A DNA stretch of 64,000 nt from Acanthosepion pharaonis. Its lineage: Eukaryota > Mollusca > Cephalopoda > Sepiida > Sepiidae. The stretch lies in NCBI GenBank assembly GCA_903632075.3, contig CAHIKZ030005440.1:794501-858500 (forward strand), read 5' to 3'. Under the pieces are notes generated by a model that saw only the letters and a list, made by a program, of their open reading frames with translations, was not told where the DNA came from and ran no database searches. Each line of letters starts with the position of its first letter. Positions within the stretch are counted from its first letter, which is position 1. This document shows, piece by piece, positions 9,545-20,754 of this stretch. The position numbers and the translations under genes are program-made.

Positions 9545-9590
9545 GTTCATCGACTAGTTTCGGCCAGCATAGCCATCATCAGGGAAAAAA
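9545..9590 (-). other. Hammerhead-ribozyme-like core, PLE terminus
   Basis: On the minus strand CTGATGA (9582-9576) is followed by TGGCTATGCTGGCC, then GAAAC, then TAGTC. CUGANGA, a stem, GAAA and a UH-type triplet (GUC) are the hammerhead core. The stem III sequence CUAG is self-complementary, as in dimeric hammerheads. One extra base separates the core from stem II, and stem I pairing is not evident, so activity is uncertain. The rest of 9460-9789 is unassigned. Confidence 0.4.
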
Positions 9591-9789
9591 ATCCCTACTT
9601 GTTAGCAGCTGTGATCTGCAGGAGTGAATGACTATTTCCGAAGAAAGTGAAATTTATCATTTGCTTTTTCATCATTAATTTTGGTCAGTCCTCGTGTTGG
9701 TCAAACGGCCTCTTTCAAGTTGTTTTTAAAATATCTTGACGAGGTTGTGTTGGTCTGGGTCAAAAGGGTGGACATATCCACGTTGTCCG

Positions 9790-10493
9790 TGCTTGATTCA
9801 AAAATCGTACGTTTCATACAGCAATCGTTGTCAATTGACTTAAAATATTTTTGCCCTTCATTGCCTTTAAAGGAGTGCCCTTTGCCGTGCTGATGTTGCT
9901 ACATGCCTTACTTCTTGCCTATCTCACACTGCCAATTTTTTCTAAGCTCTATACTAAACATTAAATCTGTTACAAAAAAGAACGAAACAAAATGAACACA
10001 AAACGATCAGCTTTAAAAAAGGACTCGTAACTGGAAAAACCGAACGAAAAAAGAATGTTAACAACAAATACTTTTTCACACCCGAACCAGTTCTGCGGAA
10101 TCAGAATCAACGTTGAGTTTAAGCAAGCGAATGAGCCAATTGGAGTAAAGTGCCATGCAGATTTAAATTTTTCCCTCTTGTGACGAATGCAGCTATCGAT
10201 TTTTTTGCATGCTAGCAGGCTAGTTAACATCCGTGTCAGTCAGCTGTTGGCTCTCACGCTGTCCAATACAATCTTCCTGCCTATTTGTGGCAGCCAGCTA
10301 TAGGCTCTCATTCTGGCCAGTAGAAAATGGTCGCAAACTACATGAAAACTTCCGTAGAAGCATGAAAAACTCGATTATCTATTATCGATTATCGATGGGA
10401 GTTGAGAAATGCAAAATCGGTCCTTCCCGCTAACTCGGAGGATGTGCATGTAAATTTTAGTGCACATCCGTCGAAAATTGCAACTGTGCATTC

Positions 10494-10558
<65 letters not shown>

Positions 10559-10582
10559 CCTGCCTTTTAAAGATAGAGATTT
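9790..10582 (-). mobile_element. Non-autonomous Helitron-like element
   Basis: An inverted relative of 545-1228. On the minus strand it starts TCTCTATCTTTAAAAGGCAG followed by a long TG tract (10500-10556 on the plus strand). It continues through the shared body containing GGCTCATTCGCTTGCTTAAA and ends near the GATTTTTGAATCAAGCACG block. The CTAG terminus seen in the other copy is lost here. No Rep/helicase gene is present. The next 10583-10854 is unassigned. Confidence 0.55.
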
Positions 10583-10854
10583 GATAAATTTTGTGCGCAT
10601 CCAGATAGAGGTAGTGACGCTAGTCATATGATCACATGGATTTTGAAGTGGTAAAATTATGATTTCACGTGAAAATAATGTTTTGTAATTTCTGTAGGGG
10701 TACAAAAGTAACTTAGAAAAAAAATTATAAATGCAGGCCTTTTTGCCATTTAGAATAATATCTTTACTGAATACGAAACACCTGGTAAGTAATCCACGAA
10801 CGACGGTGTTGCTGTGACGATCACTACACAAAAAAAAAACTGGCTTTAACGTAG

Positions 10855-11036
10855 GCTCAGTAAGTCTTACGACAAATAGTCCCTATATAGCTCGACGTCT
10901 TCTTCGAAAATCTGATAAAAAGAAACTTAATTCGTTCAGTGTTTTTTTGTTTTTTTTTTAGATATTAAACATTTTGTGGAATGGATAATTATGCTGTTAC
11001 ACGATTTGGACAATTTTGCTGTTAAACCCGATAACT
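10855..11036 (-). mobile_element. Tc1-like transposon terminal fragment
   Basis: The minus strand reads AACAGCAAAATTGTCCAAAT, then GCATAATTATCCATTCCACA, matching the plus strand at 27410-27550. In that copy the segment leads into a degraded HTH transposase. Only the terminal UTR is present here. Confidence 0.5.
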
Positions 11037-11043
11037 AGGGGTT

Positions 11044-11575
11044 TACTATTTGCCCACAGGTGTGGCCCTAACAGGTGCCACAATCAGCGTCGATAGGTGG
11101 GAACAGAAGGGGAAAATGACACGGTCTGTCTACCTTATGGTCAAGGGCTTATCGGAAAAGATTCAGAATATCTGCAGTCTATATAACATCAAAACAATAT
11201 TCAGAAGAAGTTTCACTCTACGGAGAAATCGCTTCCGAGTGGAACCTAACACGGGGGAGAACGTGACCAAGAATTGTGTGTACTCGATTCCTTGTAGTTG
11301 TGGCAGATACTATAAAAGTCTAAAAATCCGTCCTCGAAAAGTAGCAGTGAAATCGTGTATGGCTGATCATGTGTGAATGAGATAGTCCTGAAGCCCAGGG
11401 GAATGAAGTCAAAATACTGGACAAAGAACACTGGAGAGTTAGATGCCTGAAAGAATCAGTGCATATGCTCGACTATGAGGACCTCGTTAGTAGGCTTAGC
11501 ATAGAAACAAATACAATACGGGAGCCGTCAATAAGTAAAGAAAGACAAATGACAACAAGTCTTCAACCGCAGTAG
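11044..11575 (+). pseudogene. Penelope-like element, GIY-YIG endonuclease fragment
   Basis: The open part reads YLMVKGLSEKIQNICSLYNI, then KNCVYSIPCSCGRYYKSLKI. This matches the PLE linker and the GIY-YIG-like nuclease start (VYSIPCxCGxxYxGxTxR). The catalytic YIG position is altered (YKS). A deletion and stop follow near ADHV; downstream frames carry KSKYWTKNTGELDA and SIETNTI-type residues typical of the PLE C-terminus. In an active element the protein would prime and reverse transcribe at DNA nicks. It lies immediately upstream of the SINE-derived satellite. Confidence 0.7.
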
Positions 11576-11689
11576 CACAGCGGCAATCAAAACATTGTAA
11601 GTTGTTGCAATCAAACAGGATAGCGAGCAGTAGCAGCAACAGTTTCAACCTAATCAGCAAATAGGTTAGGTTTAAAGCTCCAAGTTCAC

Positions 11690-14600
11690 TCCAGCAAACG
11701 GGATAATAGCTTAGTGAGTAAAAGCGTTGGTCTCTGAATTTGGTGGAGTAATGTTTTTGTGTTCAATACCTGGCTCGGGTAGTGTCTACTTGAACACAGT
11801 GAAAACGGGCGAGCAACAGAAATATGAACGAGAGGATATCCCTAGACATGGGCAGTGGAATGAGAACAGTCTAACCCTGTAGATTAAATAAAGGGTTCAG
11901 TTCAATCCCTGGACAGGGCAGTGTGTACATGGATTCAGTGGAAACAAGGCAAGCATTAACTGAGCAGAACTAAAAATAAGAACTAGATGAGATATCCCTA
12001 GACATGGGCAGTGAAATGAGAACAGTCTAACCCTGTAGATTAAATAAAGGGTTCAGTTCAATCCCTTGACAGGGCAGTGTGTACATGGATTCAGTGGAAA
12101 CAGGGCAAGCATTAACTGAGCAGTACTAAAAATAAGAACTAGACGAGATATCCCTAGACATGGACAGTGGAATGAGAACAGTCTAACCCTGTAGATTAAA
12201 TAAAGGGTTCAGTTCAATCCCTTGACAGGGCAGTGTGAACATGGATACAGTGGAAACAAGGCAAGCATTAACTGAGCAGTACTAAAAATAAGAACTAGAC
12301 GAGATATCCCTAGACATGGGCAGTGGAATGAGAACAGTCTAACCCTGTAGATTAAATAAAGGGTTCAGTTCAATCCCTTGACAGGGCAGTGTGAACATGG
12401 ATACAGTGGAAACAGGGCAATCATTAACTGAGCAGTACTAAAAATAAGAACTAGATGAGATATCCCTAGACATGGGCAGTGGAACGAGAACAGTCTAACC
12501 CTGTAGATTAAATAAAGGGTTCAGTTCAATCCCTTGACAGGGCAGTGTGAACATGGATACAGTGGAAACAGGGCAATCATTAACTGAGCAGTACTAAAAA
12601 TAAGAACTAGATGAGATATCCCTAGACATGGACAGTGGAATGAGAACAGTCTAACCCTGTAGATTAAATAAAGGGTTCAGTTCAATCCCTTGACAGGGCA
12701 GTGTGAACATGGATACAGTGGAAACAGGGCAATCATTAACTGAGCAGTACTAAAAAATAAGAACTAGATGAGATATCCCTAGACATGGACAGTGGAATGA
12801 GAACAGTCTAACCCTGTAGATTAAATAAAGGGTTCAGTTCAATCCCTTGACAGGGCAGTGTGAACATGGATACAGTGGAAACAGGGCAATCATTAACTGA
12901 GCAGTACTAAAAATAAGAACTAGATGAGATATCCCTAGACATGGGCAGTGGAACGAGAACAGTCTAACCCTGTAGATTAAATAAAGGGTTCAGTTCAATC
13001 CCTTGACAGGGCAGTGTGAACATGGATACAGTGGAAACAGGGCAATCATTAACTGAGCAGTACTAAAAATAAGAACTAGATGAGATATCCCTAGACATGG
13101 ACAGTGGAATGAGAACAGTCTAACCCTGTAGATTAAATAAAGGGTTCAGTTCAATCCCTTGACAGGGCAGTGTGAACATGGATACAGTGGAAACAGGGCA
13201 ATCATTAACTGAGCAGTACTAAAAATAAGAACTAGATGAGATATCCCTAGACATGGGCAGTGGAACGAGAACAGTCTAACCCTGTAGATTAAATAAAGGG
13301 TTCAGTTCAATCCCTTGACAGGGCAGTGTGAACATGGATACAGTGGAAACAGGGCAATCATTAACTGAGCAGTACTAAAAATAAGAACTAGATGAGATAT
13401 CCCTAGACATGGACAGTGGAATGAGAACAGTCTAACCCTGTAGATTAAATAAAGGGTTCAGTTCAATCCCTTGACAGGGCAGTGTGAACATGGATACAGT
13501 GGAAACAGGGCAATCATTAACTGAGCAGTACTAAAAATAAGAACTAGATGAGATATCCCTAGACATGGACAGTGGAACGAGAACAGTCTAACCCTGTAGA
13601 TTAAATAAAGGGTTCAGTTCAATCCCTTGACAGGGCAGTGTGAACATGGATTCAGTGGAAACAGGGCAAGCATTAACTGAGCAGTACAAAAAAATAAGAA
13701 CTAGATGAGATATCCCTAGACATGGGCAGTGGAACGAGAACAGTCTAACCCCTGTAGATTAAATAAAGGGTTCAGTTCAATCCCTGGACAGGGCAGTGTG
13801 AACATGGATTCAGTGGAAACAAGGCAAGCATTAACTGAGCAGTACTAAAATAAAGAACTAGACGAGATATCCCTAGACATGGGCAGTGGAATGAGAACAG
13901 TCTAACCCTGTAGATTAAATAAAGGGTTCAGTTCAATCCCTTGACAGGGCAGTGTGAACATGGATTCAGTGGAAACAGGGCAAGCATTAACTGAGCAGTA
14001 CTAAAAATAAGAACTAGACGAGATATCCCTAGACATGGACAGTGGAACGAGAACAGTGTAACCCTGTAGATTAAATAAAGGGTTCAGTTCAATCCCTTGA
14101 CAGGGCAGTGTGAACATGGATTCAGTGGAAACAGGGCAAGCATTAACTGAGCAGTACTAAAAATAAGAACTAGACGAGATATCCCTAGACATGGGCAGTG
14201 GAACGAGAACAGTCTAACCCTGTAGATTAAATAAAGGGTTCAGTTCAATCCCTGGACAGGGCAGTGTGAACATGGATTCAGTGGAAACAGGGCAAGCATT
14301 AACTGAGCAGTACTAAAAATAAGAACTAGACGAGATATCCCTAGACATGGGCAGTGGAACGAGAACAGTCTAACCCTGTAGATTAAATAAAGGGTTCAGT
14401 TCAATCCCTTGACAGGGCAGTGTGAACATGGATTCAGTGGAAACAGGGCAAGCATTAACTGAGCAGTACTAAAAATAAGAACTAGACGAGATATCCCTAG
14501 ACATGGGCAGTGGAACGAGAACAGTCTAACCCTGTAGATTAAATAAAGGGTTCAGTTCAATCCTTGACAGGGCAGTGTGAACATGGATTCAGTGGAAACA

Positions 14601-15490
14601 GGGCAAGCATTAACTGAGCAGTACTAAAAATAAGAACTAGACGAGATATCCCTAGACATGGGCAGTGGAACGAGAACAGTCTAACCCTGTAGATTAAATA
14701 AAGGGTTCAGTTCAATCCCTGGACAGGGCAGTGTGAACATGGATTCAGTGGAAACAAGGCAAGCATTAACTGAGCAGTACTAAAAATAAGAACTAGATGA
14801 GATATCCCTAGACATGGACAGTGGAACGAGAACAGTCTAACCCTGTAGATTAAATAAAGGGTTCAGTTCAATCCCTGGACAGGGCAGTGTGAACATGGAT
14901 TCAGTGGAAACAAGGCAAGCATTAACTGAGCAGTACTAAAAATAAGAACTAGACGAGATATCCCTAGACATGGACAGTGGAACAAGAACAGTCTAACCCT
15001 GTAGATTAAATAAAGGGTTCAGTTCAATACCTTGACAGGGCAGTGTGAACATGGATTCAGTGGAAACAGGGCAAGCATTAACTGAGCAGTACTAAAAATA
15101 AGAACTAGACGAGATATCCCTAGACATGGGCAGTGGAACGAGAACAGTCTAACCCTGTAGATTAAATAAAGGGTTCAGTTCAATCCCTTGACAGGGCAGT
15201 GTGAACATGGATTCAGTGGAAACAGGGCAAGCATTAACTGAGCAGTACTAAAAATAAGAACTAGATGAGATATCCCTAGACATGGGCAGTGGAACGAGAA
15301 CAGTCTAACCCTGTAGATTAAATAAAGGGTTCAGTTTAATCCCTGGACAGGAAGGTGTGTACATGGATTCAGTGGAAACAGGGCAAGCATTAATTGAACA
15401 CTACTAAAAATAAGAACTAGACGAGATATCCGTAGATATGGGCAGTGGAATGAGAACAGTCTAATCCCATAGATTAAATAAAGTGTACAG
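11690..15490 (+). repeat. 156-bp satellite derived from the tRNA-head SINE
   Basis: About 24 head-to-tail monomers of 156 bp contain GAGATATCCCTAGACATGG, GAGAACAGTCTAACCCTGTA and AATAAAGGGTTCAGTTCAAT. The first unit (from 11700) still has a tRNA-like head (TAGCTTAGTGAGTAAAAGCG and GTGTTCAATACCTGG). The body matches the SINE at 17420-17735. Between about 12450 and 13550 units alternate between two variants (GGGCAGTGGAACGAG and GGACAGTGGAATGAG), giving a partial 312-bp higher-order repeat. No protein is encoded. Confidence 0.9.
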
Positions 15491-15514
15491 ATCAGAATTC
15501 TCTGCAGGTTACCG

Positions 15515-15625
15515 ATATACTAAGAAGGCCGAAGCGTATAACCGCCTAAATGTTGTAATGACAACAACAAAGATAAAGACAATAATCTGAATATAAATAG
15601 TGTAAATATTGATAACTCATGTTAG
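15515..15625 (+). mobile_element. PLE-type 3' tail closing the satellite
   Basis: AGAAGGCCGAAGCGTATAAC is followed by AATGTTGTAATGACAACAAC and a spaced GAATATAAATAGTG. This is a diverged copy of the PLE tail. Its position suggests the satellite expanded within a SINE whose tail survived here. The following 15626-16210 has nothing recognised. Confidence 0.55.
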
Positions 15626-16214
15626 AAATTCAGACAGTATCCACAAATATCTGGGTCTTTGCCTAAGAGAGGAGGTATTTTCTCTTTTTCTTTACCAGAT
15701 ATTTGATTTTGAAATGCGTAACCGTGTGCTGAGTAATTCGAATTTATGGGCCATTACAATGAGTGTTTGCTTAAAAAGACGAATGACTTGAAATGGTTCG
15801 AGTATATAAAGTATTAAAAATGTTTTGCCTTTACTGAGACGTCAAACGAATAAAGATGGTTCTTGGAAAAATGGCGTTCACTTTCATTTAATGACTTCCT
15901 TTCCTTGCAAAAACATTTGGCAGAAAACACAAGGGATTTTTTTTTCTAAAATTATTGTCAGATATAAAATAACAGCGTTCATTTCTTGAAGGACTCGTAA
16001 TCATAAGTACTATTGGTTGTTTACGGCATACTTTTAGGAGATGACTATAAAAGCTCACACAAAAATACCAATTGACTTTAAATAATACGAAGACATCAAG
16101 CGACGAGTAGACGCTGAAGAAAACATTTCGACGCATCCATAAAATGTAATTTTATTTTAAACAATACTGTTCTTTTGGTCAATTGAATTCAGGAAGAGAT
16201 AAAAATAACTAAAT

Positions 16215-16915
16215 TCATAGAATGTACACAAATGAGTGATGCTCTTATTCAAGTGTCATATGCCAAATCAACTAAGCATAGTTTAGATGTGACAGAAAGT
16301 GAAGGCCGAACTCACTACTTCGCCCTCATTGATCTAACGAGACAAGCTTGTTAACCATAACACCTCATGGGAGTGCCCCCAAACTATTTTCTAAGCGTAG
16401 CTTTGATGTGGCACAAGGCTGAAAGTATAGAGCACCCAGTGAGGATCGTCACTGGTCTAGCGAGACAAGCCTGTTAACCATAACACCACATGGAATTGCC
16501 CCAAAACGATTTTCTAAGCGTAGCTTTGATGTGTTCACAAGGCTGAAAGCATGGTGCACCCAGTGAAAGTCAAACTCACTAGTCAGTCGTCACTGGTCTA
16601 GCGAGACAAGCTTGTTAACCATAACACCACATCGAAGTGCCCCAAAACGTAGCTTTGATGTGGCACAAGGTCGAAAGTATGGAGCACACAGTGAGGATGA
16701 AACTCACAAGTCAATTATTCATCTAGTGAGACAAGCTTCTTTACCATAACACCACTTCGAAGTGTCCCAAAACGATCTTCTAAGCGTAGTTTAGATGTGG
16801 TACAAGACCGAAAGAATGGACCACCCAGTAAGGATCAAACTCACTAGTCAGCCGTCACTGATCTAGCGAGAGAAGCTTGTTAACCATTACACTATGTCGA
16901 AGTGCCTAAATTGCG
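16215..16915 (-). repeat. Tandem tRNA-derived SINE fragments
   Basis: About five diverged units of 130-160 bp. On the minus strand each has a tRNA-like GTTATGGTTAACAAGCTTGT and CTCGCTAGA, then a B-box-like region and CTTTGTGCCACATCAAAGC. The same family is present singly at 33640-33775 and 39165-39345. Several units lack the B box. Confidence 0.6.
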
Positions 16916-16974
16916 ATGTCATTTCATTGTATCTTAATTTGACTTTTATTATGTTAACTTTTTGTATCTGTCTA

Positions 16975-17300
16975 TATTTCTGAGATGAGGTATTATGTAC
17001 ACTATTTACATTATTCAGACTATTGTCCACAGCTTTGTTGCCATATTTATTACAATGTTTCGGCCGTTGTACGCTTCGGCCTTCTTTAGGTGGTTGGAAT
17101 GTCGAACTGATCCCTTTATTTTGCTCGCTGGGGTAGACTATCTAATTCCACGTGCCATGTCTAATAGATGTCAGGTATCAGTTATCTCTTGTTAATTCTC
17201 CAAGTTCTCCACTGCCTTAAGCAGGTATTGAACTCACAACTCTTTGTGTCCTGTCACTAGATCTAACTAACGCCTTTATTCACTGTGCCAAGTGTTCTTA
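16975..17300 (-). mobile_element. tRNA-head SINE with PLE-like tail
   Basis: On the minus strand it reads from a head containing AGTGAATAAAGGCGTTAG, a B-box-like GTGAGTTCAATACC, and a body with GGCACGTGGAATTAGATAGT. It ends in GAAGGCCGAAGCGTACAACG, then GGCCGAAACATTGTAATAAA and CATAATACCTCATCTCAGAA. It is near full length. It faces the copy at 17420-17735 head to head. Confidence 0.7.
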
Positions 17301-17319
17301 AGGACTTTTGTGCATTATA

Positions 17320-17425
17320 AACTTAATGTCTTCATTATTTACATTATTCGGACTATTGTCCCCATCTTTGTCGCCATATTTATCACAACGTTTCGGCCGT
17401 TGTACGCTCCGGCCTTCTTCAAGGA
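17320..17425 (-). mobile_element. Isolated PLE tail unit
   Basis: The minus strand gives TTGAAGAAGGCCGGAGCGTA, GGCCGAAACGTTGTGATAAA and a downstream ATTATTCGGACTATT complement. It is a single tail unit inserted between two inverted SINEs. Confidence 0.65.
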
Positions 17426-17735
17426 CACATGGAAGAGTGGATAAAGACGTTGGTTAAATCCAGTGACAGTGCCCAAAGAGTGTGAGTTCAATACCTGGTT
17501 AAGGCAGTGGAGAACTTTCAGAGGGAAATTAGCAGGAGATAACTGATAACTGGCATCCATCAAACATGGCACGTGGAACTAGAACAGTCTACCCACTGAG
17601 CGAAATAAAGGGTTCAGTTCGAAATTCCAACCACCTGAAGAACGTTGTGATAACTATGGTGACAAAGATGAGGACAATAGTCCGAATAATGTAAATAATG
17701 TACATAATACCTCATCTCAGAAATATAGACAGACT
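17420..17735 (+). mobile_element. tRNA-head SINE with PLE-like tail
   Basis: The head is AGAGTGGATAAAGACGTTGG with B-box-like GTGAGTTCAATACCTGG. The body has GCACGTGGAACTAGAACAGT and AATAAAGGGTTCAGTTCG. The end is CACCTGAAGAACGTTGTG, then GACAAAGATGAGGACAATAG and CTCATCTCAGAAATATAGAC. It is the best complete copy for defining the family. The stem II part of the PLE motif is deleted in it. Confidence 0.75.
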
Positions 17736-17924
17736 CTTAATGTCTTCACTAACCATTTTTACCAGTGTTCATATTGCGATTTTTGCTGATATCTTTACAT
17801 ATTTTTACCAGACCTCATAATGAAACTTTTTGTATATTTAAGTAAGTATATGTCACCCGATTTTTAAAAAAATCCAGGTCTTCTATGCAAATCTGAGAAA
17901 TCTGTTAGGTTAATGTGTACCCAG

Positions 17925-18058
17925 ATGCCATAGGCTACAATAGTTGTACCTAGCCATACAGCACCTGTTATTCGCAAGCTATACTGACCAGACTCGGTGT
18001 TGCTTAACTTCGGTAATTGTACGAGAAATGGTGTTTCGACGTGATATGGCCAATATTG
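17925..18058 (-). mobile_element. 5S rRNA-derived SINE head
   Basis: The minus strand starts GGCCATATCACGTCGAAACA, continues with GAAGTTAAGCAACACCGAGT and CTGGTCAGTATAGC, and ends near the CAGGTGCTGTATGGC part of 5S rRNA. Only the 5S part is visible. 17736-17924 holds nothing recognised. Confidence 0.6.
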
Positions 18059-18119
18059 TAAATTGATACATTAAGGAAAGATTACGGTTATAATATTAAA
18101 TGTAAATAGGGAATTTTGA

Positions 18120-18435
18120 TTGATTTGTTTTTTACGGTTTATCAACTTTTTCAAGGTATTTAAGGCCAGAAAATATTTTTAGATTCTAAGAATTTTTAGG
18201 GGATAGTAATGATTTAATGATACACTGCTTACTAATTAACCCATAGCTGAGGGGGGAGGAGCTGGATTTCTACCTTTCCCAAGGGTATTTACGCGTAAGT
18301 GATGACGAACTCGACAGGAATTAGAACTCGGCTATCTGAGTTCAAATTCCGATCCATTGTCAATTACACCACGCGCACACCCAACCTTACAGCAGCTGAT
18401 AGTCCCAAGATAGGTATTGACCAGACTCGACGGTT
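18120..18435 (-). mobile_element. 5S-derived SINE, body and truncated head
   Basis: On the minus strand a partial 5S end (CTGTAAGGTTGGGTGTGC) joins GCGTGGTGTAATTGACAATG, a B-box-like GAATTTGAACTCAG, and the family tail AATACCCTTGGGAAAGGTAG. The copy shows the composite order 5S head, tRNA-like segment, conserved tail. Confidence 0.6.
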
Positions 18436-18529
18436 ATAATATTAAATGTGAATGAGGAATTTTGATTTGTTTTTTACGACTTATCAACCCCTTTCAAGTT
18501 ATTTAAAACCAGATAATAATTTAAGTTTG

Positions 18530-18931
18530 TTTTACGGCATCTCAACATCCCAATGGGTTATTTAATGCCGACAAGATTTTTATTGCTCGTAAATTTTTTT
18601 CAAAAATGTATTATTGCTAATATATTTTTGCCAAAAATGTATTACTGGCAATAATTTTTTATTCAGAAACGTATTGCTGGTAATAATTTTTTAAAAAAAG
18701 TGTTGCTGATATTAAAACCTATTTTTATAATTCATAGGGTTTTGTTCCCAGTTTGGGGGGGGGAGGTTGACTATTTGCCTATAGTTGGGATCCTGACAGG
18801 TGCTACCACTCCACGTCAGGGTGGACCTGGGAACACCAGCAATTAAATGGTGGTTCCACGCTCCTCAGAATGCCCTGATCAGAGGTCTTGCTGTTGGACG
18901 TAGTTTATCGTTTACCCAGGACGCAGGTGTA
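18530..18931 (+). repeat. Dispersed 400-bp repeat with internal minisatellite
   Basis: It starts GGGTTATTTAATGCCGACAA and has four loose repeats of TATTGCTGGTAATAATTTTT. It continues with CTATTTGCCTATAGTTGGGA and CTGGGAACACCAGCAATTAA. A second copy is at 52109-52570 and an inverted one at 33360-33612. The mariner at 18932 lies directly at its right edge. Confidence 0.65.
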
Positions 18932-20217
18932 TCAGGTCATCCCATAAGTTCTGTCCGAATTTTAACTTTTTGTTAAAATGAACAAAATTTAAAGAGTATT
19001 TTAGAATGTCTAATGGAGCTGAACATTATTTTTATGCTTAGATGCATTTAAACTGATCAAATTTTATCTCAGAGAACAATAAAATTAAATTTTGTTTGAT
19101 TAAAACCCTACTAACATGGAAGTACCCAAGAATCATTTGAGGCACATAATGCTTTACGAGTTCAAGAAAGGAAACTCAGCAGCCGAAGCGGCTAGAAACA
19201 TTCACTCAGTTTATGGAGAGGAATGTGTGAATGAAAGAACTTGCAGAAGATGATTTGCAAAATTCAGAGGTGGAGATTTCACCCTTGAAGATGACGATCG
19301 AACCAGACGTCCAGTTGAGTTTGATGAAAAGCTTCTTGAAGCAGCCCTTGAAGAAAATCCTACTTTATCAGTTGAGGAATTGGCAGTGGTTCTCAGTTCA
19401 AACCATACAACTGTTCATCGTCATCTTCAACAACTTGGAAAAGTTCCTAAACTTGAAAAATGGATGCCTATGAATTGTTTGAAAACAACCTCAAATCCCG
19501 AGTTGACATCTGCTCTTCTCTCCATTCTCGCTAAGTTGTTTCACCTTTTTTGGATAGACTTATGACTGGTGACGAAAAATGGATGTTTTAACGAAATGTT
19601 AAGCATCGTAGACAATGGCTTGGTAAAGGGGAAGGACCCTAGCCACAACCGAGAAGGGAACTTCATGGGCAAAAGGTTTTCTTTCAATCTGGTGGGATCG
19701 CCAAGGAATAATACACTTTGAATTCTTACCACCTAATGCAACAATTAATACTCAAATATACTGTCAGCAATTAGAGCGTTTGAACCAAGCTTTGAGGAAA
19801 AAAGACCTGCTCTAGTGAATCGAAAAGAGGTGATGTTTCATCAGGACAATGCGCGACCCGACACAGCAAGAATCACGTCACAAACGATCGAAGAACTTGG
19901 TTGGGAGAAAATTCCTCATCCACCTTATTCTCTCGATCTTGCTCCTTCAGACTACCATTTGTTTCGTAGCTTACAGAATCATTTGGAAGAAACAGCTTTT
20001 GTAACACAGGAAGAGGTTAAAACTGACATTTGTGAGTTCTTCGAATCAAAGCCAAAAGAATTTTACAGTAATGGAATTAGTAAGCTTGTTAATAGATGAA
20101 AGAAAGTCATAGATAATCAGGGAAAATACATTGTTGATTGAATCTGTAATTAAATGTAACATTTGGTCAGTTGTTTTCTTTATTCAAAATTCGGACAGAA
20201 CTTATGGGATGACCCGA
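18932..20217 (+). mobile_element. mariner transposon, 1286 bp
   Basis: The ends are inverted: TCAGGTCATCCCATAAGTTC on the left and the complement of GAACTTATGGGATGACCCGA on the right, with TA on both sides (18930-18931 and 20218-20219). About 30 bp of terminal repeat can be traced to CTGTCCGAATTTT. The length is typical of mariner. The single transposase frame is decayed. Confidence 0.95.
19116..20141 (+). pseudogene. mariner transposase, DD34D, inactivated
   Basis: It starts at ATG with MEVPKNHLRHIMLYEFKKGN, a mariner helix-turn-helix. The WFAKFRGGDFTLEDD box follows a TGG-to-TGA stop (RR*FAKFR). Later parts include the SVEELAVVLSSNHTTVHRHL linker, TGDEKWMF with the first Asp, HQDNARPDTARI with the second, and HPPYSLDLAPSDYHLF with the third 34 residues later. 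All three catalytic Asp codons survive. Frameshifts near 19475 and 19600-19700 and a second TGG-to-TGA change near 20097 block expression. Confidence 0.92.
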
Positions 20218-20289
20218 TAATTTATCGTCTTACCTATTACGGAAAAATATTTTTGAATCTTTTTGAGATAATATTCATTTACTGACACA

Positions 20290-20345
20290 AATCCTATTAA
20301 TCTGGGGATTGTACAGGAACCGTTGTATCAATGTGATACGGCCGT
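20290..20345 (-). mobile_element. 5S-SINE head fragment
   Basis: The minus strand reads CTTACGGCCGTATCACATTG and ACAACGGTTCCTGTACAATC, the first 50 bases of the 5S-derived head. Confidence 0.5.
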
Positions 20346-20544
20346 AAGCCTAACGTAAAACAACACCGAAATATCCGGAGAGATTGCTTTGCAATGAATT
20401 ACTGTTTTACTATTAGATTTTATAAGCATATTACAAAATAGTTTAGTACGAACTGTTTTTATTTTGTTTTCTTTTTGTTTGAACTGATGTTTGCTCTGTA
20501 CAAGGCCTAAGTGCAACTCGAGGAAGAGGCTGACAGAGTAAGAG

Positions 20545-20635
20545 ACACAGTTCCAGGTACAGGCCAGGCTCGACATTGCTTAACTTTGGTTATCCCACAG
20601 GAACCTATGTTTCAACGTGATATGGCCGTAAGACA
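20545..20635 (-). mobile_element. 5S-SINE head fragment
   Basis: The minus strand reads CTTACGGCCATATCACGTTG, then AACCAAAGTTAAGCAATGTC and GAGCCTGGCC, a degenerate 5S rRNA core truncated at its 3' side. 20346-20544 is unassigned. Confidence 0.6.
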
Positions 20636-20754
20636 TATTTCAGATAGAGTTTCTTGGATTTACTTAATATATGTGTCAGGGTTCTTTTTTTTTAAAAATA
20701 ATTTCTACTGCTGTTTGTTGTCCGAAAGAGCAATACAAATGCACAAAGACGTGT

